From: Litchfieldia alkalitelluris
Lineage (GTDB): Bacteria; Bacillota; Bacilli; Bacillales; Salisediminibacteriaceae
Length of the DNA stretch: 64,000 nt
Assembly (NCBI RefSeq): GCF_002153425.1
Contig: NZ_KZ119600.1
Coordinates: forward strand, 841,704 to 905,703
Reading direction: 5' to 3'
In this document: piece by piece, positions 44,299-51,833 of the stretch
Layout of the letters: every line of letters begins with the position of its first letter
How positions within the stretch are numbered: position 1 is the stretch's first letter
Notes under the pieces: generated by a model
Seen by the model: only the letters and a program-made list of their open reading frames with translations
Database searches by the model: none
Told to the model about the DNA's origin: nothing
Program-made: the position numbers and the translations under genes

Positions 44299-44314
44299 TG
44301 ACAGGTTGGTGTCA
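44299..44314. promoter_or_regulatory. Dyad TGACA-N6-TGTCA, second copy
   Basis: TGACAGGTTGGTGTCA with the same surroundings (GTTTGCTGACAGG, then GTGTCAAATTGCCTTGTTAT) as at 9272-9287, here 51 bp before the lipoprotein start. Confidence 0.55.
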
Positions 44315-44365
44315 AATTGCCTTGTTATCCTTAACGTGTAAATAACATTCATGGGGGGATAACAA

Positions 44366-45085
44366 GTGAAAAAATTACTCTTAAATTCAATCCTTGTTGC
44401 TGCTGCATTAGTACTAATTGCAGGTTGTGGGGAGGAAGCATCTATTGAATCTGTAGATACAGATGCTGATAGTCAAGAAAATACGGCTACAGAAACCGGC
44501 ACAGAAGCAGAAGATGATGCAGGCACTGAAGATCAAGATGCAACAGAGGAAAGTAGTGCTGATAACGATGCATCTGAGGAAGAGGAAGCATCAGAGGAAG
44601 AAAACAGTGATGAAGAAGAAAACACAGACATTGGCACAAGGTCTAACCCGTTAACAATCGGAGAACGAGTTTCCATTGAGTACTTTGACATTTTTCATGG
44701 AAATGTAAGCATGGAAATTGAAATGCTTGAAGTGATCAGTGGGGACGAAGCTTGGGATATGGTTCGTGAAGGGAATCAATTTAATGAAGAACCTGGTGAA
44801 GGGCAAGAATATATCCTGGCTAAGTTCCATGTTGCTATTAATGAAGTGGAGGAAGAACCATTCGATCTGTATCATGCCCAATTCGATGCAGTGAGTACTT
44901 CTGGAAATACGTATGATGACTTTATCTCCGTATCAGGTCTCGAGCCAGACTTGAGTAATGAACTCTATGAAGGGGCGGATCGCGAAGGATATACGTACTT
45001 CTTGGTGGATAAGCATGATGAGGCACCACTCATTGCGTACCAGCGCAGAGGCGATGCAGAAGTGTGGTTTGAATTGCGGCCGTAA
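44366..45085 (+). CDS. Acidic lipoprotein with a DUF4352-like domain
   Basis: 239 aa from GTG 44366 behind GGGGGG. Lipobox LIAGC; then about 65 residues almost entirely Asp, Glu, Thr, Ser and Ala; then an Ig-like domain starting GTRSNPLTIGERVSIEYFD with EYILAKFHVAINEVEEEPFD, resembling DUF4352 proteins. Anchored to the outer face of the membrane; function unknown. It shares an upstream dyad with the gene at 9340. Confidence 0.78.
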   Translation: MKKLLLNSILVAAALVLIAGCGEEASIESVDTDADSQENTATETGTEAEDDAGTEDQDATEESSADNDASEEEEASEEENSDEEENTDIGTRSNPLTIGERVSIEYFDIFHGNVSMEIEMLEVISGDEAWDMVREGNQFNEEPGEGQEYILAKFHVAINEVEEEPFDLYHAQFDAVSTSGNTYDDFISVSGLEPDLSNELYEGADREGYTYFLVDKHDEAPLIAYQRRGDAEVWFELRP

Positions 45086-45098
45086 GATGTTTGTTTTG

Positions 45099-45141
45099 TA
45101 TCCTACCCCTTCTTTATCAAAGGGGTGGGATACTTGTTTTT
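45099..45141 (+). terminator. Terminator after the DUF4352-like lipoprotein
   Basis: GTATCCTACCCCTT (45099-45112) pairs with AAGGGGTGGGATAC (45120-45133), then TTGTTTTTTT. Confidence 0.88.
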
Positions 45142-45162
45142 TTGTTTTGAATCTACGAGATT

Positions 45163-45191
45163 TTTAACTCACTTCTTCAGAATGATATAAT
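45163..45191 (+). promoter_or_regulatory. Promoter of the McrBC-like operon
   Basis: TTTAAC (45163-45168), 17 bp, TATAAT (45186-45191). The transcript would carry repeat copy 15 in its leader. Confidence 0.55.
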
Positions 45192-45214
45192 TAAGAATAC
45201 TTAGACATAAAAAT

Positions 45215-45280
45215 TTCAGGGACCTGGTCCCGCACAATTCTGTGAACGTTCACATAAAATTCGGGGACCAGGTCCCTGAA
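45215..45280 (+). repeat. 66-bp nested palindromic repeat, copy 15, in the mcrB-like leader
   Basis: Left constant arm, right variable arm (ATAAAATTCGGGG). It lies between the promoter and the ribosome site (GGAGGG near 45297). Confidence 0.92.
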
Positions 45281-45308
45281 ATTTACCTGAACTTTAGGAG
45301 GGTACATA

Positions 45309-47585
45309 ATGATAGATTCCAGTAGATGGACAGAGATTAATAGCATGGAAGATGCTGGTGAACGAAGCCAGACAATCTTGAATGAGATTCAACCAAAGCT
45401 TAGGGAAATCTTAGATCAATTTATTCATACATACCAGACCAATGCGCCTGAATTAGGGCATTATTTTCGCCATGGTTATGAGAGTACCCTGAAAACAACA
45501 GTATCAGATGCGAAGAATCCTAAATATGCAGAGAAAAAGAAGAATTATGGTCGTAAAGGATTCGTAGAACTACAAGAGCATCGCTTTTTTAGGGAGCCGT
45601 ATAGTGAATCTATATTTACCGCGTTAAAGCTAAATTTCAATTTGGAGCATCAGCAAATAAGGATTGAAATGAATGCTAGTTTTTATCCAATCCTAGTAGG
45701 TGGCCCTGAAATCAACAAGCAAAAGTTTGCCCAAATGATAGAAGTCCTTTCAGAGGATATAGAGATTTGGGTCATTGACGATGGGTTGCAGCGGATTGCC
45801 CAACACAACCTACATGATCAGTTGAAGAGTTATTTTGATAAGAGAAGAACGCCTACCATTCATTTTGGGAAAATAGTGTCAATTGACGGAACGATGAGGG
45901 AAGAGGATTTACTAGAATTGATGTGGGACACATACGAGAAGCTTGCGCCAGTTCGTCAGTTTGTAAGTGATGAGCTAGAAACCCATTCTTCTGCCCTTAC
46001 TGTGCTAGATAAATTAAAGGAGCATAATGACACTCTACCAATCCGTATCCACAACCACGATTATAAGATAGTTCTTGATGATGTGGTAAAAATGAAGACA
46101 CATGTGACAAAACAAGCTTATTCCGTTTATGAAAAGGAGCAATTGATTGTTCAAGGTGACATGCTTTTTATCCATCGAGGTCAGCTGGGGAAAGAGTTTC
46201 TCGGTGTTAGGGTGAAAAATGCAGGAATGATGTACCCACAGATTCGACCATTCTTGGATGAAAAAATCTATGAGTGGACGTTTCGAAAGTCGTTTTACCA
46301 AAGAGGTCGGCATAATGAAGACAACCAAAACCAACTTTTACAAGAGCAAGCACATCATGATTTAAGGAAAAATGGCTTCACATTTGTGGACGAGCAATCT
46401 TTCTTGATTGGACACTATGATAATAGCACGCAAGAATTTCAGGAGGATATTGGTGACATTAAGTCAAAGTTGATTACAGCTTCGTTAATTTTTGCCGATG
46501 TGAAGGGTCATATAAGCTTGCCAAAAGGGGAGTCTGGCCTGCATAGTCAAGAAAAGCTAGACGAAGATGACGAGGATTTAGTGGAGGGTACGGAATCTAT
46601 CTCCTTTGATTTAGTGAATATTTTCGATGCGATTGAAGGGAGCGAATTCACTTTTTCCAAAGAAATCATTCGTGATTTTCACCTTAACATGACGAGTCTA
46701 GAAGATAAGCACTTTGTTATCTTGAATGGGATTTCAGGTACTGGGAAAACGCAGCTGAGCAAGATTTATGCCAATGCTGTTTATGGCTTGAATGTGGACG
46801 ATGATAATCCGTATTTGAAGATCATTCCAGTGAGGCCAGATTGGATGGATTCGACGGCTTTGTTTGGCTATTACAGTTCCTTTGAGAAAAAATATATTCG
46901 AACCGAGTTTCTCGATGTGCTCCTCCGTGCCAATGAAGAAAAAGACCGGCCGTTTTTTGTCGTATTAGATGAGATGAATTTAGCGAAGGTGGAGTACTAC
47001 TTAAGTGATTACTTAAGTGCAGTGGAGTCCAAAATGCCAATTCAGCTTCATGTGAATGATGAGGTGGAGGACATTCCGAAAACGGTCGAGATTCCAAACA
47101 ACATATATCTAATTGGGACGATTAATGTGGATGAGACAACGCATAGCCTTTCAGATAAGGTGCTGGATAGGGCCTTTGTGATGACTTTATCAGATGTGGA
47201 TCTGGAGACTTTCTGGGATCGACTGGATAACAAGTTTAAGGATAGTCTGCAATTGGAATGGGGACTGTTGACGGAATTGCATAGCCTCCTCATTCCGTAT
47301 GATCTCCATTTTGGCTATCGTACGGTGAAGGAAATGCTGCGAAAGCTTCATAAGAATGCCACGTTGCCTGCAGAAATTCGAATGGAGAGAATACACGCCG
47401 TTGATAGGGTGATATCAGAAAAGGTTTTGCCGAAGCTTCGTGGTGATGAGCAGCTGCTTCCGTTGTTTGATGCGTGGACGGATTGGTGTAAAACTCGGTT
47501 AGAAGAAGGAAGCGAAACGATGCGACATTTAGACAGGATGAGAAAGGAATTAGACCGATATGGTGCTACCCAGTTCTGGCGTTAA
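45309..47585 (+). CDS. McrB-like AAA+ GTPase/ATPase of a modification-dependent restriction system
   Basis: 758 aa. Residues 1-440 are an N-terminal region of unknown fold, probably the DNA or target-recognition part. The AAA+ domain holds Walker A (NGISGTGKT, about 472-480), Walker B (FFVVLDEMN, about 547-555) and the McrB-type segment GTINVDETTHSLSDKVLDRA. McrB hydrolyses GTP, forms a ring and drives the McrC nuclease. The next gene overlaps by 26 bp. The N-terminus shows no clear DUF3578, EVE or YTH motif, so the recognised modification is unknown. Confidence 0.88.
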   Translation: MIDSSRWTEINSMEDAGERSQTILNEIQPKLREILDQFIHTYQTNAPELGHYFRHGYESTLKTTVSDAKNPKYAEKKKNYGRKGFVELQEHRFFREPYSESIFTALKLNFNLEHQQIRIEMNASFYPILVGGPEINKQKFAQMIEVLSEDIEIWVIDDGLQRIAQHNLHDQLKSYFDKRRTPTIHFGKIVSIDGTMREEDLLELMWDTYEKLAPVRQFVSDELETHSSALTVLDKLKEHNDTLPIRIHNHDYKIVLDDVVKMKTHVTKQAYSVYEKEQLIVQGDMLFIHRGQLGKEFLGVRVKNAGMMYPQIRPFLDEKIYEWTFRKSFYQRGRHNEDNQNQLLQEQAHHDLRKNGFTFVDEQSFLIGHYDNSTQEFQEDIGDIKSKLITASLIFADVKGHISLPKGESGLHSQEKLDEDDEDLVEGTESISFDLVNIFDAIEGSEFTFSKEIIRDFHLNMTSLEDKHFVILNGISGTGKTQLSKIYANAVYGLNVDDDNPYLKIIPVRPDWMDSTALFGYYSSFEKKYIRTEFLDVLLRANEEKDRPFFVVLDEMNLAKVEYYLSDYLSAVESKMPIQLHVNDEVEDIPKTVEIPNNIYLIGTINVDETTHSLSDKVLDRAFVMTLSDVDLETFWDRLDNKFKDSLQLEWGLLTELHSLLIPYDLHFGYRTVKEMLRKLHKNATLPAEIRMERIHAVDRVISEKVLPKLRGDEQLLPLFDAWTDWCKTRLEEGSETMRHLDRMRKELDRYGATQFWR

Positions 47586-49038
47586 TTTGGAAATCTGGGA
47601 TAGTTCCGATCAAACGTGGACGTCCCTAGAGGAAGCGGTTCTTCAAGAAGCAACGTCCTATAAGTGGCGTTGTAAAACTCAGGATCCCTTTCAGCTTCAC
47701 ATGCAAGGGATCCCCCTGCCAATGGTTAAGGTAGGTGACGATTGGACTGGTACGATAGAAACACCCTTTCAATGTGGCACAGTGAGGTTCACACTTATCA
47801 GTAACGAAACGAAGGAAATCTCCCAATTTATTTATCCTGATAATAGGAAGATGCTGCTTCAGGATTATGAGCAGATGCTTGCAGATATATTAGAAGAGGG
47901 CATGATTTGTTTTCAAGCGGAGGGGCTAGAGCGGGATGTTACGGCGAGTGGTCGAACGAATAAACCGTCCTACCTTCAATGGCAATATATAAAGAACAAT
48001 ATGCTGAGGCTTCGAAAGATCTTTAAACTAATTGAAAACAACCCCATTCGAGTTTTAAAAAGGGAAGATAGGTTGTTGAAAAAAGAGCAAGTGAAGACAG
48101 TGACGCAGCGTACTGCCAGCTGGATTGAACGATATGGTCAGCGCTATGGGTGGACGCAAAATAGTATGCCTAATCATATCCAGACGAATAAGGCTGAAGA
48201 GACCTACCAAACGTATGAAAACCAGGTTGTCCTTACACAGCTTCTACAGTTAAGGCAGCTATTGCTTCAATACCGTGGATCTGACCTTGAAGAAATGGAA
48301 TCGGAGGCGCAGGAATATCTCGATTGGATATCCTTCTGGTTAACGAGATCGTTCTTGAAAAACGTTAGTCCTTTTAATGGAACGATCAGGACGTCCCAAG
48401 CCTTTCGAAAGCACCCATATTATAAAGAGTGGTTCAAGTGGTTTCAGTCACTTTATGAGTTCCAAAACGTTTCATTCGACATGGATCAATCCTTAGGACT
48501 TAAGGATACGTATGATATTTATGAGATCTGGGCGTATCTTCAAGTGGTGAAGGTGTTGAGGGAGCTGGATTTAATCGAAAACTATCAGGGGTTATTTGTA
48601 AAGGAAGAAGAGCGTTTCTTCTTGTCTTTAGGAAAAAATAAGGAGAGTAGAATGAAGTTGAAGGGGGAGGGCTATCTTACTTTCCAACGTCTCATTCAAA
48701 ACAACTCGAAGCCTTTCTATACTTATACGCAACGAATGATTCCTGATATTACGATTGAGTACAAGGACGAGATGGTGATATTTGATCCGAAGTATCGTGT
48801 AGATTCCAATATTCCGAATGCACTCGCGGAGATGCATAAGTATCGTGATGGCATTATTCAAAGGGAAACTGGTGAGCGGGTCGTAACAGGTGTGTATATT
48901 TTAACGCCGAGGCAAGCTACTTATAGTGAGGAAAAAGACTTCTATTCGAAGGAGTATCAAGAGAAGTATGGAATGGGGGCGTTTCTGTTTAAACCAGGAA
49001 GCACTATGGATGAGTTCAGGAGCTGGATGGAGCGATAA
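47560..49038 (+). CDS. McrC-like nuclease subunit (DUF2357 with PD-(D/E)XK)
   Basis: 492 aa. The N-terminal part reads like DUF2357 (FQAEGLERDVTASGRTNKPS), with TYQTYENQVVLTQLLQLRQL in the middle. The nuclease core is D396 (MIPDITIEYKDE) and D409-P-K411 (VIFDPKYRVD). Such proteins act as the McrC-type partner of an McrB motor. The start ATG 47560 lies inside the end of the motor gene. Other small domains may be present but are not recognised. Confidence 0.85.
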   Translation: MVLPSSGVNLEIWDSSDQTWTSLEEAVLQEATSYKWRCKTQDPFQLHMQGIPLPMVKVGDDWTGTIETPFQCGTVRFTLISNETKEISQFIYPDNRKMLLQDYEQMLADILEEGMICFQAEGLERDVTASGRTNKPSYLQWQYIKNNMLRLRKIFKLIENNPIRVLKREDRLLKKEQVKTVTQRTASWIERYGQRYGWTQNSMPNHIQTNKAEETYQTYENQVVLTQLLQLRQLLLQYRGSDLEEMESEAQEYLDWISFWLTRSFLKNVSPFNGTIRTSQAFRKHPYYKEWFKWFQSLYEFQNVSFDMDQSLGLKDTYDIYEIWAYLQVVKVLRELDLIENYQGLFVKEEERFFLSLGKNKESRMKLKGEGYLTFQRLIQNNSKPFYTYTQRMIPDITIEYKDEMVIFDPKYRVDSNIPNALAEMHKYRDGIIQRETGERVVTGVYILTPRQATYSEEKDFYSKEYQEKYGMGAFLFKPGSTMDEFRSWMER

Positions 49039-49039
49039 A

Positions 49040-49132
49040 TTCAGGGACCTGGTCCCCGAATTTAAATTTAGGGACCAGGTCCCCGAAAATTATGTGAACG
49101 TTCACGAAATTGTGCGGGACCAGGTCCCTGAA
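49040..49132 (-). repeat. Composite copy 16 of the palindromic repeat (93 bp)
   Basis: An ordinary copy with constant right arm, plus a duplicated left end: GGGACCTGGTCCCCGAA occurs first, then TTTAAATTTA, then GGGACCAGGTCCCCGAA and AATTATG before the GTGAACGTTCAC centre. It lies between the McrC-like gene and the gene at 49225. Confidence 0.9.
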
Positions 49133-49224
49133 CTTTTTACGGTGCTTACATTGTTATATTCGCGATGTTGTCATTTTTCTAAGATCGATTGCTATGTAAA
49201 CCAATTTCGACTGGAGGACGCGAC

Positions 49225-50415
49225 ATGTTTCCAACACTTACCATTACTAAGATTGATAGATTAGAAGAGTTCATCAATGAGTGGGCGCAATTCTATCAAT
49301 ATAATACGAAGCACGAGTATGATACTGCATTTTACGAAGCGGCCATTCAAAAGGTTAAGTATGACGAGGGTGACATCACGAAGCTATTCCTTTGGAAAAA
49401 CGGCACCCCTTTTAGTGAAGCAAAGAAAGCCTATGTTAGTAGTATTGAAGACAAATTCAAAACTATCAATGCGTATAAAGTACGAGGCTTCACGATGGAA
49501 GAACTAAATACCACATTCCCAGACCTCAGTGATGGAATCTGGAAGATATTTTTACTTCACATCATAGATCCTCTCAAGTACCCCATCTTTGACCAGCATG
49601 TGTATCGCGCATACATGTACATCAAGCACCAACAACAGAAAGAACTCCCATATTCACGCAATCAGATAATGAACATCTACTTAGAAGAATATGTACCTTA
49701 TATTAATGATTTGTTCAAAACAGAAACTTCAACGTTAAAAACTCATCAAAAATTACGCAAATTAGATAGGGCGCTATTCGCATTCGGTAGATTCTTGAAG
49801 AGTAGTTATGGATCAATTTTTTACAATCAATTACCAGGGACACCACCAGACAATGAATCAGGTGATATAGATAAATTAGATATGGTTGGTGAAACAGATA
49901 TAGAAGATGAAATTGATGAAGATACTGTAGTTTTTCAGTTGCCGGAAAAAATAAGGGGTAGAAGTATTCATTCGAACGTCATTCCTACCGTTTGTAATAT
50001 AAAAAATATGTTAGATAAATTAGTAGAAGTAAATGGTGACGTCACTCAATTAAAACAATGGGAAAAACGAAGTTACTATGCGTACAAGATTGACAAGATA
50101 AAAGACCAACTCCTTCAATCAAATTCTAGGGAGCGAGTTCAAATCATTAGAAATCATATTCTTCAAGAACAACCAGGTAACTTAGGTGCGAGTTGCATTG
50201 ACATTTATCTTGTAGCATACGTAAGTCAGAGTTATGGACCGGGAAAGAGTACTTTCTTTAACTACATAAAAACAAGTGGGATATCAGATAAAGAAAACAC
50301 AGCACAAGCGATTTGGCAGGTAGGTAAAGGAGATGGTGTTTACTTAAACATCCTACACAACGATGGAACAGTGAGAGACTGGGGATTCACGAAAAAATGG
50401 GTAGAAGGTAGCTAA
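49225..50415 (+). CDS. Unknown protein of the McrBC-like operon region, possible HhH-GPD-like core
   Basis: 396 aa from ATG 49225, with GGAGG 8 bases upstream. The segment GIWKIFLLHIIDPLKYPIFD followed by QHVYRAY resembles the P-x-D-x-H-x-x-R catalytic block of HhH-GPD DNA glycosylases, but this is weak evidence. An acidic linker (about residues 210-240) separates a C-terminal half with CNIKNMLDKLVEVNG and an Arg/Lys-rich helix. I do not recognise a named family. Its position after McrC and before a nuclease-like gene suggests an accessory role in defence. Confidence 0.6.
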   Translation: MFPTLTITKIDRLEEFINEWAQFYQYNTKHEYDTAFYEAAIQKVKYDEGDITKLFLWKNGTPFSEAKKAYVSSIEDKFKTINAYKVRGFTMEELNTTFPDLSDGIWKIFLLHIIDPLKYPIFDQHVYRAYMYIKHQQQKELPYSRNQIMNIYLEEYVPYINDLFKTETSTLKTHQKLRKLDRALFAFGRFLKSSYGSIFYNQLPGTPPDNESGDIDKLDMVGETDIEDEIDEDTVVFQLPEKIRGRSIHSNVIPTVCNIKNMLDKLVEVNGDVTQLKQWEKRSYYAYKIDKIKDQLLQSNSRERVQIIRNHILQEQPGNLGASCIDIYLVAYVSQSYGPGKSTFFNYIKTSGISDKENTAQAIWQVGKGDGVYLNILHNDGTVRDWGFTKKWVEGS

Positions 50416-50462
50416 GAAACATTTAATAAAAGGCTAGTAAAAAAATGATGGAGGGATCTGTA

Positions 50463-51134
50463 ATGGGGAAATACTTTGTTCCAACGGAGGGTACGGAATC
50501 TTGGAGATGTTTACTGGCAGACAGGGAAAAACAGTGGAAAACTGGGTATTCAGCAAAGGAACTAGCTGAAACATGGGAGGGAGCAGATGGCTTCCCTAAA
50601 AGTGTTAAGGCACTATTCAAAGGCAGTCAACCTCAGATTTTCAACCAGTTGGAATTTTTATATGGTTTCCCAGAATACAAGGTTTCCCTCAAAGGTCGAG
50701 GGGCTTCGTCTCAAAATGACCTCTATGTATTAGCCAAAAGTAATGAAGAACTCGTCACAATCATGGTTGAAGGGAAGGCGTCAGAGCCCTTTGGTGAACC
50801 TGTGAATAAATGGCTTGGGACAGAGCCTAGTGATGGTCAAAAAATAAGATTAGATTATTTATTAGACGTCCTCGAATTAGATAAAGCTTCTGTGATGGAT
50901 AAACGTTACCAATTGCTACATCGTACAGCTTCGGCAATTATTGAGGCTGAAAAGGTAGGGGCGGACCATGCACTTATGCTCGTCCATTCTTTCAGTAAGA
51001 CGAGTCAATGGTATTATGACTACGCTGCGTTCGTAAATCTATTTAATTTATCGCTAGAAAAAAATAGAATAGTTGGTCCGGTTCAAATAAATAGGAAAAA
51101 TCTTTATTTCGCTTGGATAACAGAAAACGAATAG
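50463..51134 (+). CDS. Unknown protein with a possible PD-(D/E)XK-like core
   Basis: 223 aa from ATG 50463 behind GGAGGG. A candidate nuclease core is QLEFLYGFPEYKVSLKGRGA, NDLYVLA and TIMVEGKASEPFG (D, then E-x-K spacing). A helical C-terminus follows. Restriction-like fold is inference; no family is recognised. It lies 47 bp after the previous gene, probably in one operon, and a terminator follows at 51178. Confidence 0.62.
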   Translation: MGKYFVPTEGTESWRCLLADREKQWKTGYSAKELAETWEGADGFPKSVKALFKGSQPQIFNQLEFLYGFPEYKVSLKGRGASSQNDLYVLAKSNEELVTIMVEGKASEPFGEPVNKWLGTEPSDGQKIRLDYLLDVLELDKASVMDKRYQLLHRTASAIIEAEKVGADHALMLVHSFSKTSQWYYDYAAFVNLFNLSLEKNRIVGPVQINRKNLYFAWITENE

Positions 51135-51177
51135 AATGAATTTCATCGATTACATGACAATTTTTCTAAAAAAAAAC

Positions 51178-51207
51178 GATTGCCTTTCTAACTAGGCAAT
51201 CTTTTTT
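51178..51207 (+). terminator. Terminator after the McrBC-linked genes
   Basis: GATTGCCT (51178-51185) and AGGCAATC (51194-51201) followed by TTTTTT; preceded by an A run. Confidence 0.88.
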
Positions 51208-51311
51208 CATACTATTCCATTTCATTAATAATATAACCTAAATTATTCCTATTTCATATACGCGTAGTATGCAGCAAGCCGAACTCCCACATTCTCACGT
51301 CCAGCTCCAAA

Positions 51312-51533
51312 CTACATCTTCTTCTCTCTTTGCAGTTCATTGGTCAGTTCATCAACTTTTGTTGTCAATTGATCAATTTTCTTACTTAATTCAATTACAT
51401 CAATATTTGTGTCATTCTTCAATTCCAGAACCTTACGCTTATGCTGTAGGGCGACCATGGTTATAATTATTGCAGTCGCAAATGGTGCGATAATTGGTGC
51501 AATAATAACCATTAAATCCATAGCATTATCCAT
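51312..51533 (-). CDS. Small membrane protein with a coiled-coil tail, 73 aa
   Basis: ATG at 51533 with a GGGGG/GAGAG stretch upstream. One membrane helix (MVIIAPIIAPFATAIIITMVA) is followed by a basic stop (LQHKRK) and a heptad-like coiled coil (IDQLTTKVDELTNELQREKK). This resembles small phage-type or membrane scaffold proteins. It lies on the opposite strand within the defence island. Confidence 0.55.
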   Translation of the reverse strand: MDNAMDLMVIIAPIIAPFATAIIITMVALQHKRKVLELKNDTNIDVIELSKKIDQLTTKVDELTNELQREKKM

Positions 51534-51651
51534 CTCTCAACCCCCATTCCTAGCAAATTACGACATACATATCATATATATCTACAATATTCTCCAACTG
51601 CATTCTAACTCCTTTAAAAATATAGTGAATACTTTGTTAATGATAGATAAG

Positions 51652-51717
51652 TTCAGGGACCTGGTCCCCGACTTTTATGTGAACATTCACGAGATTGTGC
51701 GGGACATGGTCCCCGAA
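51652..51717 (-). repeat. 66-bp nested palindromic repeat, copy 17 (degenerate)
   Basis: Still 66 bp but with a changed centre (GTGAACATTCAC) and a mutated right outer arm (GGGACATGGTCCCCGAA). It lies upstream of the GHKL ATPase gene. Confidence 0.9.
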
Positions 51718-51833
51718 CTCCCATGCATATAGGTCCTTTTATTTTGAAAAGCTAGTCCCTTTTCCTAGTACCACAAATTAGTAATTGGACAACAGCCTCT
51801 CTCATATTTTGATAGGGGGGAGGTTACATAAAT

